A stretch of DNA of 64,000 bases from Lachnospiraceae bacterium (GTDB lineage: Bacteria > Bacillota > Clostridia > Lachnospirales > Lachnospiraceae): the NCBI GenBank assembly GCA_022794265.1, contig JAAWEK010000023.1:29696-93695 (forward strand), written 5' to 3'. This document shows positions 9,556 to 17,782 of this stretch, one piece after another. Below the pieces are notes generated by a model that was given only the letters and a program-made list of their open reading frames with translations, made no database searches and was not told where the DNA came from. Position 1 is the stretch's first letter. Every line of letters starts with the position of its first letter. A program made the position numbers and the translations under genes.

Positions 9556-10257
9556 TTAATCAATGACCGTTCCCGTAAAATCACCGCTGACTGCACGGAT
9601 AATGCTGTTTTCCTCATTCAGGCCAAAGATTTTCATCGGCATATTATTTTCCATACACAATACTGATGCTGCCAAATCAATAACTCCAAGCCTCTGCTCT
9701 ACCACGTCGCGAATGGACAGTCTGTCATATTTTTTTGCCGAAGGATTTTTCACCGGGTCACTGTCATATACACCATCAATCGCCTTTGCCGCAAGAATAC
9801 AGTCCGCTTCGATTTCAACAGCCCGCAGTACCATACCCACATCTGTGGAAAAATAGGGATGACCGATTCCACCGGCAAAAAAACATACGGTGCCGCTACT
9901 GAGACACTCTATCGCCTGATCTTTGGAAAACAGACTGGTAAAGGTACCGCACGCAAAGGGTGTAAATACTTTCGTTTCCATTCCTTCCGTCCGGAATATT
10001 TCAGAAACATAAATACAATTCATGACCGTGGCCAGCATTCCGATGGAATCCGCCTTGGTCCTGTCAATTTTTTCACTGGTTCTGCCTCTCCAGAAATTGC
10101 CTCCGCCGATAACGATTCCCACCTGTGTTCCGTGTTCTGCCAGTTCTTTTACCTGTCTGGCTACCCCCACTACGGTAGGCTCATCAAATCCTGTCTTTTT
10201 TTCTCCTGCCAGTGCTTCACCGCTGAGTTTTAATAACACTCTGTTTAACCTGTTCAT
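9556..10257 (-). CDS. pyrH: UMP kinase (uridylate kinase)
   Basis: Hexameric amino-acid-kinase-fold enzyme that phosphorylates UMP to UDP. N-terminal VLLKLSGEALAG (about residues 7-18), VIGGGNFWRG for phosphate binding, the DSIGMLATVMN region and GTGNPYFSTD-equivalent sequence AGGIGHPYFSTDVG, then AAKAIDGVYDSDP near 160. The GIGHPYFSTD block differs slightly from the common GTGNPFFTTD, but all key positions are recognisable. 233 residues is normal. The gene is flanked by a bactofilin gene upstream and frr downstream. Confidence 0.95.
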   Translation of the reverse strand: MNRLNRVLLKLSGEALAGEKKTGFDEPTVVGVARQVKELAEHGTQVGIVIGGGNFWRGRTSEKIDRTKADSIGMLATVMNCIYVSEIFRTEGMETKVFTPFACGTFTSLFSKDQAIECLSSGTVCFFAGGIGHPYFSTDVGMVLRAVEIEADCILAAKAIDGVYDSDPVKNPSAKKYDRLSIRDVVEQRLGVIDLAASVLCMENNMPMKIFGLNEENSIIRAVSGDFTGTVID

Positions 10258-10299
10258 ATTCCAATGTTCTCCATTTCCGTACTATAATTCAAAGATATC

Positions 10300-11283
10300 T
10301 TATTGCTTGCTGAACGTCTTATCAAACAATGCAGCGTAGTCGATATCCGCATAGCACTGCGAAATCATACCTTCAATTGCAGCGCCGTTGTTAATCTGTA
10401 CGGAGCGTGAACGTATATTTCCCTGAACCACTGCCGTTCCATCAACAACTACCGGGCCATGCACATCAATATCGCCCTGTATCGCTCCGGCAATCACTGC
10501 TGAAGTTCCATATATATTTCCGATGATAACAGATCCGTTTCCGATTTTAATACTTCCGTCGCTAGTAACATCTCCGTCAATCTTGGCGTTATTTGTAAAT
10601 ACTTCCGCAGCTCTGGAAGAACCCACGATAGTTCCTGCCACTACCAGTTTCCCACGGCAGGAAACATTTCCTTTAATCTTACCGTATACATTCATGGAAC
10701 CTTCTGAAATAATATTACCATCAATCATGGTTCCCTTGGTTACTTCCGCTACCTCTTCAGATACCAGAGAAAATGTTTCTTCTTCCTCTTCAAATAACGG
10801 CGTCTCATAAATCGGCTTTTCACCTCTTAATGCCGCCTTAGTTGCTTCTTTCATCTTTTCTTCATTCATTTCCTGCGCCTCCTCCGGTTCCTCTGTCAAT
10901 TCTTTTTCCAACTCCAGTTCCAGTTCCCTGTCAAAACCAGAATCCGGAGAACTATCCTCTGTTTCATTGTCCGTTTCTTCCGTATCACTGTCATCGCTAC
11001 CGAACAATTCGTTTAACATATCCATGTCAATGTTTCCCTCTAACACCGAATCATCCAGTGTATTAACCATTTCATCCTCCTGTGCTTCTGTTGCAGTTAT
11101 TTCATCATTTTCAATTATTTTGTTCTTTGACTGCTTTGCCATATCTTCTTCCTCTTCCTGAATCTTAATTTCAACGTCACTCTGACCTTCAGCCGTCTCT
11201 TCTTCTCTGGCAGTTTCATCACTGCTTACAAGCTCATTTACAGCCTGTGATATTTCACTTTTAAAATCTTTTAAAAAACTCAT
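10300..11283 (-). CDS. Bactofilin-domain (polymer-forming) protein with long acidic N-terminus
   Basis: Cytoskeletal beta-helical protein. The last ~140 residues form a classic bactofilin (DUF583) domain built of short repeats (GTMIDGNIISEGSMNVYGKI, KGNVSCRGKLVVAG, DGDVTSDGSIKIG, GDIDVHGPVVVDG). The first ~180 residues are unusual: highly acidic, low in complexity and rich in Glu, Asp and Ser, likely disordered. The ATG at 11283 is chosen over an upstream in-frame ATG because GGAGG lies eight bases before it and the codon overlaps the previous stop as ATGA, a sign of translational coupling. Partner genes suggest envelope work, but the exact role is not known. Bactofilins polymerise without nucleotides and often position wall enzymes. 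Confidence 0.88.
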   Translation of the reverse strand: MSFLKDFKSEISQAVNELVSSDETAREEETAEGQSDVEIKIQEEEEDMAKQSKNKIIENDEITATEAQEDEMVNTLDDSVLEGNIDMDMLNELFGSDDSDTEETDNETEDSSPDSGFDRELELELEKELTEEPEEAQEMNEEKMKEATKAALRGEKPIYETPLFEEEEETFSLVSEEVAEVTKGTMIDGNIISEGSMNVYGKIKGNVSCRGKLVVAGTIVGSSRAAEVFTNNAKIDGDVTSDGSIKIGNGSVIIGNIYGTSAVIAGAIQGDIDVHGPVVVDGTAVVQGNIRSRSVQINNGAAIEGMISQCYADIDYAALFDKTFSKQ

Positions 11284-11534
11284 CCTAAGGTCCTCCATAT
11301 ATCTTCAACAATTGTCAGACTAATATTATCAATTCTCTGGTCAATCTGATTCATTTTAAACAGTATGGCAATCCATAGTATTATAGAAAGAAGAATCACT
11401 GCTGCCATTGTATAAATTATAACCTTTTTATAGAGGTTAATGCGTTTTCTGCGTTCATCTTTCTGAAGTTTCTCCATATGGTCTACTATGTTTTCCTGAA
11501 CTGCTTCTTCATAATTATTCTGTGTGGATGGCAT
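11280..11534 (-). CDS. Small single-pass membrane protein coupled to bactofilin
   Basis: 84 residues from the ATG at 11534, which has AGGAG three to six bases upstream; a longer reading to 11621 has no such site. The N-terminal half is charged and probably cytoplasmic (EKLQKDERRKRINLYKK), followed by one transmembrane helix (about residues 40-62, IIYTMAAVILLSIILWIAI) and a short outside tail. Its TGA stop overlaps the bactofilin ATG (ATGA), so the two proteins are made together. I do not recognise a named family. A plausible inference is that it anchors the bactofilin polymer to the membrane. Confidence 0.75.
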   Translation of the reverse strand: MPSTQNNYEEAVQENIVDHMEKLQKDERRKRINLYKKVIIYTMAAVILLSIILWIAILFKMNQIDQRIDNISLTIVEDIWRTLG

Positions 11535-11585
11535 AATCTCTCCTCTTTTATATTTTAATAGTAATATAATTACTTTTCTGCCATA

Positions 11586-11621
11586 TAGAATATATTCTAC
11601 CACATATAGGTGAATGTGCAA
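11586..11621 (-). promoter_or_regulatory. Promoter of the bactofilin-to-polC operon with palindrome
   Basis: On the minus strand, -35 TTGCAC (11616-11621) and -10 TAGAAT (11594-11599) are separated by 16 bp. The -10 is embedded in a perfect 14-bp palindrome TAGAATATATTCTA (11586-11599), which could be an operator or chance in AT-rich DNA. Transcription would start near 11587, about 53 bp before the first gene. Confidence 0.5.
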
Positions 11622-11720
11622 AGTGAAATTTTCATAAATAATTTTTTATATCCGGAATGCCAATTACCCGCCTATTCTTAGTAAAACAGAAATCCGTTTT
11701 TACAATGCATATTACCTAAA

Positions 11721-11786
11721 CGGTTGTTTTTTTACCCAAATGGTTGTTAAAGAAAACTTGTCTTTTTAAGCATTCTACAGTATTAT
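11721..11786 (+). promoter_or_regulatory. Promoter with upstream direct repeats for the LytTR two-component genes
   Basis: Direct repeats CGGTTGTTT (11721-11729) and TGGTTGTTA (11741-11749) are spaced 20 bp start to start and end nine bases before a -35 box TTGTCT (11758-11763), 17 bp, and -10 TATTAT (11781-11786). Two direct repeats about two helical turns apart immediately upstream of -35 is the arrangement of AgrA/VirR-type LytTR binding sites, so autoactivation by the gene that follows is likely. Confidence 0.6.
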
Positions 11787-11820
11787 TAATATGATTTTTA
11801 TATGAATCAGGAGGTATATC

Positions 11821-12546
11821 ATGAGAATAGCTCTTGTAGATGACGAGCAGGAAGAACTTGACCGCCTTTCCGGTATAATAGCCAGACAGCTGGCTTTGGC
11901 CGGATACTTTAAAAATCAGATTGATTGCTTTCCCAATGGTGAAACATTTCTGACAAACCTGACATATGGCAGATTCGACCTGATTATTCTGGATATTTTC
12001 ATGGACAATCTTTCTGGTATCGATGTTGCCCGAAGAATCCGCCAGACAGATAAAGAAGTCCGTCTGGTATTTTGTACTTCCAGCAACTCTTTCGCCAGTG
12101 AAAGCTATGAAGTATGTGCCAATTACTATCTCCGGAAACCTTATTCTGAAAAGAATATTTCCGATATGTTCCAACGATTAAACATGGAAGAATATGAACT
12201 CAGACGTTCTGTTTTCCTTCCTGACGGACAAAACATTATATTACGCAATATTCTTTATACGGAATATACCAATCATATTGTTACCATTTATAACAAAAAA
12301 GGAGAAAACATACGCACCAGAATCACACAAACAGAATTTGAACGACTGCTTATGGAATACCCATATTTCTGTATCACTTCCAAAGGTGTAATTGTAAATT
12401 TTTATGAAGTGGTTGAGCAAAATGAAAATGTTTTTTTATTAAGTAACGGCTGTACGGTTCCCATTAGCCGCAGAAAAAAGAAAGAGGTTCTGGAAATCTA
12501 CACAAACTTTCGTTTTGAACGTTTAAGAAATGAGGTGACGGAATAA
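11821..12546 (+). CDS. LytTR-family response regulator (AgrA-like)
   Basis: 241 residues: receiver domain (about 1-120) with acidic pocket D7/D8, phosphoacceptor D58 in LIILDIFMD and K106 in YLRKPYS, then a LytTR DNA-binding domain (about 135-235) in place of a winged helix. CAGGAGG lies six bases before the ATG. The stop overlaps the kinase start (TAATG). LytTR regulators usually control peptide signalling, bacteriocin or surface genes by binding direct repeats upstream of promoters, which are present in front of this gene. The only neighbours are its kinase and housekeeping genes, so the other targets are elsewhere. Confidence 0.9.
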   Translation: MRIALVDDEQEELDRLSGIIARQLALAGYFKNQIDCFPNGETFLTNLTYGRFDLIILDIFMDNLSGIDVARRIRQTDKEVRLVFCTSSNSFASESYEVCANYYLRKPYSEKNISDMFQRLNMEEYELRRSVFLPDGQNIILRNILYTEYTNHIVTIYNKKGENIRTRITQTEFERLLMEYPYFCITSKGVIVNFYEVVEQNENVFLLSNGCTVPISRRKKKEVLEIYTNFRFERLRNEVTE

Positions 12547-13874
12547 TGCCTCCCCTTTACAGAATAGCCGAAGTGGTTTTATTTTCCATCCTCAATTTTC
12601 TGCCATACCTGGTGATAGCACTTTATCCGTTTCACAAAAACCTCCGTCATTCCATGCGGCTGACGGTTCTTCTGATTACCATTATAATATTTATCCAAAT
12701 CGGAATCGGACTGTGCGTTGCTTTTCTGCTCCCTTCTCATAAAGGACTGCTCACAATTGCAAGCACCACCATATATTTCATATTTTATTTTGGCGCAGTC
12801 AGGGTACACCCCGGAAAAACATTATTTACCCTGCTTCTGATTTCAAACATTGCCAATTTTGTAGTGGTCAGTTCTAAATGTCTGGAAGGATTTTTATTTC
12901 CCGAACAGGCATTACAACAAAACCGATGGTCCTATTCCGCTCTTATGTTTACCATACAGCTTCTGGTACTGATTCCTTTGTTTTTGTATATTCGTAAATT
13001 TTACACGGATGCTGTCGGACGGGATAATATTCATATTTCATGGTGGTATTTATGGCTGATTCCCGCAACTTTCTATCTCATACAGTACAGCTACATTTAC
13101 GGTAATACAACGTCCGGTCTGGAAATAGCTCTTCAGCCCCAATACACCGTTTTTTTGTTGTTAATCAATCTGGGAGAATTTCTTGTTTATCATATTGTAG
13201 TCTGTCTGATCCGGGAATACGATATAAATATGGAACTGGAACTGCAAAATCACCTGTTTGCCCTGGAAAATCTACAGTACAGCAGCTTAAAAGAACGAAT
13301 TGAGGAAACACGGAAAGCCAGACATGATATCAAACATCATATCGCCGTTATAAATGGCTATCTGCAGGCAGGAAAAATTGACAAACTGAAGGATTATCTG
13401 GCTAACTACTGCAATTCCCTGCCAGATGACGGCTCCATTGTGTTCTGCCGGAACTATATTGTAAATCTTCTGCTGCTCCATTTTGCACAGCAGGCAAAAG
13501 AAAACCGGATTACATTTACCGTATATGTGGATATTCCGGAATATCTGAAAATTGCCGAAAATGATCTTTCCGTTATACTTGGCAACCTTCTGGAAAATGC
13601 CATTGATGCCTGTAATGCCCAGACAAACGGAGAACGGAAAATTATCATTCACGGAAAATCAGAGGGGAAAACCATACTGTTTACCATTGATAACACATTC
13701 GAAGGTGAATTAAAACAAAACAGTGATGGCATTTTCCTTTCCTCAAAACACGAAGGAACGGGTATCGGTATCGAATCCGTAAAATACATTGTCAGACGCT
13801 ATAACGGTATATACCGGACAGAACAAAAAGATGGTATGTTTTATTCCTCTGTGTTGCTGAACAGCCATGAATAA
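12546..13874 (+). CDS. AgrC-like sensor histidine kinase (GHKL)
   Basis: 442 residues with about six hydrophobic segments in the first ~220 residues, then a dimerisation helix with the phosphoacceptor motif ARHDIKHHI and a GHKL ATPase domain with N box NLLENAIDAC and G box GTGIGIESVKYIV. This is the AgrC/ComD-type layout used to sense peptides. No agrB-type peptidase or agrD-type propeptide was seen within the window on either strand, so the ligand is unknown. Start ATG overlaps the regulator's stop by one base. A strong terminator follows at 13893. Confidence 0.9.
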   Translation: MPPLYRIAEVVLFSILNFLPYLVIALYPFHKNLRHSMRLTVLLITIIIFIQIGIGLCVAFLLPSHKGLLTIASTTIYFIFYFGAVRVHPGKTLFTLLLISNIANFVVVSSKCLEGFLFPEQALQQNRWSYSALMFTIQLLVLIPLFLYIRKFYTDAVGRDNIHISWWYLWLIPATFYLIQYSYIYGNTTSGLEIALQPQYTVFLLLINLGEFLVYHIVVCLIREYDINMELELQNHLFALENLQYSSLKERIEETRKARHDIKHHIAVINGYLQAGKIDKLKDYLANYCNSLPDDGSIVFCRNYIVNLLLLHFAQQAKENRITFTVYVDIPEYLKIAENDLSVILGNLLENAIDACNAQTNGERKIIIHGKSEGKTILFTIDNTFEGELKQNSDGIFLSSKHEGTGIGIESVKYIVRRYNGIYRTEQKDGMFYSSVLLNSHE

Positions 13875-13892
13875 CTCAGATTACCTTATTGA

Positions 13893-13936
13893 AAAACCCC
13901 TGTACCGATAATATTCACTATCCGTACAGGGGTTTT
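13893..13936. terminator. Bidirectional terminator between kinase gene and pckA
   Basis: AAAACCCCTGTAC (13893-13905) pairs with GTACAGGGGTTTT (13924-13936); an inner GATA/TATC pair extends the stem. A-run on the left and T-run on the right let it serve both convergent genes. Confidence 0.85.
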
Positions 13937-13972
13937 GTTTCAAATATTTCTTAAATTATAATTTTTCAATTA

Positions 13973-15673
13973 TTAATTCAGCTCATCAACCACTTTCTGA
14001 ATTGCAGCCAGAGCATCTGCCGGAAGCTGGTTAAATCCACCCTCAGCAGTTTCCAGATTCTTAACATAGTTTAATCTGTCCATCATACGTGCCTTTAAAG
14101 TCTGAACATATTCTGCATTGTTTAAATCCGGAACAAATCCTTCCCACTCGAAGATTTCAATATCTTCAAACGGTCCCCACTGCTTAAATTCAGCCTTCTT
14201 CTCAACTACGGCTTCAATTACACCCAGTGTATCCTTCGGCTGTACTTTCTTGCCCATGAAATCACCAGTATTAATAATGTAGCAGTCTACATTCTTCTCA
14301 GCCACCAGTTTCTTAAACTTCTCATAATCATTTACCAGCGGATAAGTTCTGAATGGATTTGCATAAGGCTCTACAACCAATGCATTCGGGTCAACACCAG
14401 GTGCAAGTCTTTCTGCTGTCGATCTCTTTGTTGCCAGTGTAGCACCCATAACAGATGCAAGGGAAGCACCCTTTAACTTAACAATCGGAGGAATGGTCGG
14501 GTCCTTCATAATCCAGAATATAGCGTTTACAGGCGCATCTATCTTATCCACACGGTTCGGAGACCATAATTTAGACTTAATGGCACGTCCGTTACCATTT
14601 CTGATATCTTCTGTTACAAGAACAACTTTTCCGTCCTCATCCAGTGTAGCGGAACAGTTCTGCGCTGTTAATAAGTATTTATTATCTTCACATGCTGTAG
14701 GATAATCTGCTGTCTTGTCAAAATAAGTCGGCTCCATGGCAATCGAAGCACAGGTATCGGAATTAATGATAAACGCATCATCATGCAGTACCTTGATAGA
14801 AGGATACTTTCCGTCATGTTTTGCATGTGTAATGGTAGACTTACCGGAACCGGAAAGACCAAATACAGCAGCAACGAACTTAGATCCGTCTGCCAGTGTA
14901 TATTCCTTCTGTCCGCCGTGGCAGGAAGCGTACCCGTTTCTGTTTGCCAGAGCCCATCCAAGTGTAAGTGTACCCTTCTTATGCTCGCCAAAGTATCTCA
15001 TACCTAAGATTGCAGCACAGTTTGTATCTGTATTAAAGTAACATAAGCACTTTCCATCGCAGACATCTGTCTGATCAGAACCAACCCACTGCGGATCAGA
15101 GAAGATATAGATATCCGGTTCGTTTCCGTTGCCAATTGGCTGTGACTTTTTGTACATCTTAACATATTCATCTGACATATACTGGAAATTTAACATCCAG
15201 TTATATAAAATGTTCTCTTCGCCTTCCGGAATCAGAAGATGCGCTTTTGCCATAAATTCTGTGTCCAGACCGATGAATACTTCTGCATGATACATAGTCT
15301 TCCAACGTGTATCATAAACAGCATCCATAAGAATCTTGTCAAGTTTTGCACAGTTTGTACCTTCCTTACCAGTGATTCTTCTGGCAGCAGCATAACGGCC
15401 TGTAATGGAACCATCGTTAAATAATAATACTTTTGCATCCGGCTCCAGACCGAACTCTTCGCCTCTATATACCGGCATATCTGTTACGACAGTTCCCGGT
15501 GAATTCTTTGCTAATTCGTAAGCTTCCTTAAGAGTGTTAATCTTAATTACATTGTTACCGTAAAAAGCTGCTTCAATGATGGCACGGGTATTGGTTACCG
15601 GTGTACCAACTTTTGGAAAACCAACTTTGTTAGGACCAATTTCTGTTCTTGCATAATAAGCCTTTGTTGACAT
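13973..15673 (-). CDS. pckA: Phosphoenolpyruvate carboxykinase (ATP)
   Basis: Interconverts oxaloacetate + ATP and PEP + CO2; in fermentative gut bacteria it often runs in the carboxylating direction. 566 residues, slightly longer than the typical 530-540. The P-loop is FGLSGSGKST (residues 271-280; most family members have GLSGTGKTT), followed by VLHDDAF (295-301) with the metal-binding Asp pair. GGAGG precedes the ATG. It is a single-gene unit with its own promoter (15780-15808) and a strong stem-loop in the leader, and ends at the shared terminator at 13893-13936. Confidence 0.95.
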   Translation of the reverse strand: MSTKAYYARTEIGPNKVGFPKVGTPVTNTRAIIEAAFYGNNVIKINTLKEAYELAKNSPGTVVTDMPVYRGEEFGLEPDAKVLLFNDGSITGRYAAARRITGKEGTNCAKLDKILMDAVYDTRWKTMYHAEVFIGLDTEFMAKAHLLIPEGEENILYNWMLNFQYMSDEYVKMYKKSQPIGNGNEPDIYIFSDPQWVGSDQTDVCDGKCLCYFNTDTNCAAILGMRYFGEHKKGTLTLGWALANRNGYASCHGGQKEYTLADGSKFVAAVFGLSGSGKSTITHAKHDGKYPSIKVLHDDAFIINSDTCASIAMEPTYFDKTADYPTACEDNKYLLTAQNCSATLDEDGKVVLVTEDIRNGNGRAIKSKLWSPNRVDKIDAPVNAIFWIMKDPTIPPIVKLKGASLASVMGATLATKRSTAERLAPGVDPNALVVEPYANPFRTYPLVNDYEKFKKLVAEKNVDCYIINTGDFMGKKVQPKDTLGVIEAVVEKKAEFKQWGPFEDIEIFEWEGFVPDLNNAEYVQTLKARMMDRLNYVKNLETAEGGFNQLPADALAAIQKVVDELN

Positions 15674-15702
15674 TATGTGTATCCTCCTTAGATTGTTATA
15701 TT

Positions 15703-15745
15703 AGGAACGGATTTCCGGGAATATAAAAACCGGAAATTCGTTCTT
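15703..15745 (-). promoter_or_regulatory. Stem-loop in the pckA 5' leader
   Basis: AGGAACGGATTTCCGG (15703-15718) pairs with CCGGAAATTCGTTCTT (15730-15745), about 14 of 16 Watson-Crick pairs with the remainder wobble, 11-nt AT-rich loop. On the mRNA it lies near the 5' end and 10-20 nt before the ribosome binding site. No poly-U run follows, so it is not a terminator. It may stabilise the transcript or regulate translation. Confidence 0.6.
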
Positions 15746-15779
15746 GAAAAACATATTTATGTGAATCGAAATCTTAAAA

Positions 15780-15808
15780 ATTATCTCATTTTTTCAAACA
15801 ATTGTCAA
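15780..15808 (-). promoter_or_regulatory. Sigma-A promoter of pckA
   Basis: Minus-strand -35 TTGACA (15803-15808) and -10 GATAAT (15780-15785) with a 17-bp spacer, about 107 bp upstream of the ATG. The leader contains the hairpin described separately. Confidence 0.75.
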
Positions 15809-15856
15809 TGAAAATTTTTCTAAACTGGTTTAAAACGGATTACTATTGGGGTGAAT

Positions 15857-16132
15857 TGTAATTTTGCCAAACGGACGCAGTTACGCCCGGTACCCCTGGT
15901 CTGAATGTTCCACTACAGGCAGACGGAAGTTCTAAGTGTTCTGCGGGAGATTATCTCAGGCGGACGCTACCGGCGGATATTCGGCATCCTGCCTCAAATC
16001 CGCCTTTTTCTGACCTCGTGTCAGAAAATAGCTGAAATCAAAGCAGAACACTAAGAACTTACAATCTGCCCTTCGTAATCACATTCGGACCAGGGGTACC
16101 GGGCATAACTGCTGTGTGTTGGATGAAGTAAC
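15857..16132. repeat. Large palindromic element, copy A
   Basis: Arms 15877-15944 and 16043-16112 are near-perfect inverted repeats (about 68 bp, with the outer 32 bp differing only by two C/T changes that keep wobble pairs). Between them lie a 46-bp core (15959-16004, beginning GGCGGACGCTACC) and a 9-bp hairpin, TTTTCTGAC (16006-16014) with GTCAGAAAA (16020-16028). Similarity to copy B extends beyond the arms (ACGGACGCA on one side, TGCTGTGT and TTGGATGAA on the other). No ORF of note. Nature unknown: structured RNA or a non-autonomous mobile element. Confidence 0.8.
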
Positions 16133-16326
16133 AATGACAAACCGAATCAATCCGTCTGCTGAACAAAGGTTAAAAAAGATTTAAAAAAAAGCAGTTTTTC
16201 AGGCTTTTAAAATAATTAACCTGTGTCTGAAGGCTTTCACCTTTGCTCTTCTCTGTCAGATTTACAGAATCAGTCATATTCTTACCAGATGAGTACTTGT
16301 CAAAATATAAGATTGATATAATTTTC

Positions 16327-16606
16327 CATTGTAAATTCATCCAAAACACAGCATCTATGCCCGGTGAAATCGCTTCGAATGTGACTACGAAAGGCAGATG
16401 AAAGTTCTTAGTGTTCTGCTTTAAATTGTAGCTATCAACTGACACGGACGTCAGTTGAAGGCGGATTTGAGGCAGGATGCCGAATATCCGCCGGTAGCGT
16501 CCGCCTTAGAACATCTGGAGCAGAACACTTAGAACTTCATCTGCCTGTAGTGGAACATTCGAAGCGATTTCACCGGGCATAGATGCGTCCGTCAGACCAA
16601 TTTACA
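16327..16606. repeat. Large palindromic element, copy B (inverted relative to copy A)
   Basis: Arms 16351-16419 and 16520-16586 pair over almost their whole length. The 46-bp core at 16460-16505 is the exact reverse complement of copy A's core. The side hairpin is TCAACTGAC (16435-16443) with GTCAGTTGA (16450-16458). Where the arms differ from copy A (for example GGTGAAATCGCTTC versus GGTACCCCTGGTC) both arms change together. The 220 bp between the copies (16133-16326) hold nothing I recognise. Confidence 0.8.
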
Positions 16607-16643
16607 AACCGCTTGCAGCAATCCTGCCTGAATATCACTCCAT

Positions 16644-17684
16644 TTAATCCTTATAAACCGCCAGTATTTCCACTATATCATTATAACTCTGTTTAAATGC
16701 CTGTATCGCCTTAGGTGAAAACTGTTTCCCATCCTGGGACACAATTTCTTTATACGCATCTTCTATGGTCCAGCTTTCCTTATAGCTGCGTTTTGACACC
16801 AATACATCAAATACATCTGCAATGGCTGTTATGGCTGCCAGTTCATTGATTTCATCTTCTTTCAGTCCCAGATATCCGGATCCGTCCCATCGTTCATGAT
16901 GTTCTCTGGCAATTTGTCTTGCATTTTCCATAATTGCAGAATTGGAATCCACAATATATTCCTCCGCTGCCAGAACATGGGATTTCATCATATTAAATTC
17001 TTCATCCGTCAATTTATCCGGTTTATCAATAATTGCTTCAGGTATTGACATTTTTCCTATATCATGCATCATAGCAGATAATGCAAAGTCATCAGCTTCC
17101 TCCCGGCTGTACCCAAGGGTTCTTGCCATGGTTCTGACATACTCCGATACCCGTTTGATATGGTTTCTGGCATTTCCGGACCGTCCCTCACAAACGGTTG
17201 CAAAGGAAAGAATCGTATCTTCCTGCCCTTTAATCAGGTCATTGTTCAGCTTTGTATTGATAAAGGCTATACGAAGAGTTTCATATAGCAGTTCCAATGC
17301 CTCATCAGCCGGACAGTCCTCATAACGTTCTCCCTTGTTTTCCCGCATATCCTCCGGCCGGTCAAAATTTACAAAACCCGCAAAATCTTTGTCCTCTCCA
17401 ATCCACATATTCACATATTCCTGACGAATATCCAGCAGCTTCCCCCGATATATCAGGGGATTTCCCGGTTCTGCCAGCAGCTGCCCGGTTTCATCCGTGG
17501 CAGTCATAGAGAATCTGCCGTTAAAATCAAAGGTATAGTATACACCGTCTTCTGCCTTGATGCCTACTATACCTTTGTTAACTCCAAAAAGTTCGTGAAT
17601 GGACCAGACCGTCTGTTTTGCCAGATGAATCAAATCCCTCTGATTAAATATTTTCTGTGTTTCAGTCAATATACTCTTTAACAT
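16644..17684 (-). CDS. HD-GYP-type phosphohydrolase with N-terminal sensor-like domain
   Basis: 346 residues. The C-terminal half is an HD-GYP domain: H175, MMHDIGK (H207, D208, K211), H236, HHERWDGSGYLGLK (H262, H263) with GYL in place of GYP, then the DVFDVLVSKRSYK block. Such proteins hydrolyse cyclic dinucleotides, usually c-di-GMP; the metal ligands are intact so activity is expected, but the GYP change leaves some doubt. The first ~150 residues may form a GAF-like sensing fold (WSIHELFGVNKGIVGIKAED); I cannot name a ligand. No transmembrane segment. It is the last gene of a minus-strand cluster and is followed by the palindromic elements. Confidence 0.85.
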   Translation of the reverse strand: MLKSILTETQKIFNQRDLIHLAKQTVWSIHELFGVNKGIVGIKAEDGVYYTFDFNGRFSMTATDETGQLLAEPGNPLIYRGKLLDIRQEYVNMWIGEDKDFAGFVNFDRPEDMRENKGERYEDCPADEALELLYETLRIAFINTKLNNDLIKGQEDTILSFATVCEGRSGNARNHIKRVSEYVRTMARTLGYSREEADDFALSAMMHDIGKMSIPEAIIDKPDKLTDEEFNMMKSHVLAAEEYIVDSNSAIMENARQIAREHHERWDGSGYLGLKEDEINELAAITAIADVFDVLVSKRSYKESWTIEDAYKEIVSQDGKQFSPKAIQAFKQSYNDIVEILAVYKD

Positions 17685-17782
17685 CTCTTACCTCATTTCA
17701 TCCTGAACAGTGATATATCTCTGAAAGACCGGGGCAGTCACATCTTCCATTGTACCAATAAAATCTGTAACCGCCCGGTATA

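Noticed and set aside
11716-12174. 152-codon minus-strand open frame
   Set aside because: It lies antisense to the LytTR regulator gene and its promoter, which are well supported.
16170-16445. 91-codon open frame on the minus strand overlapping palindromic copy B
   Set aside because: It runs through the palindrome arm, has no clear ribosome site, and its composition is not protein-like; the palindrome explains the sequence better.
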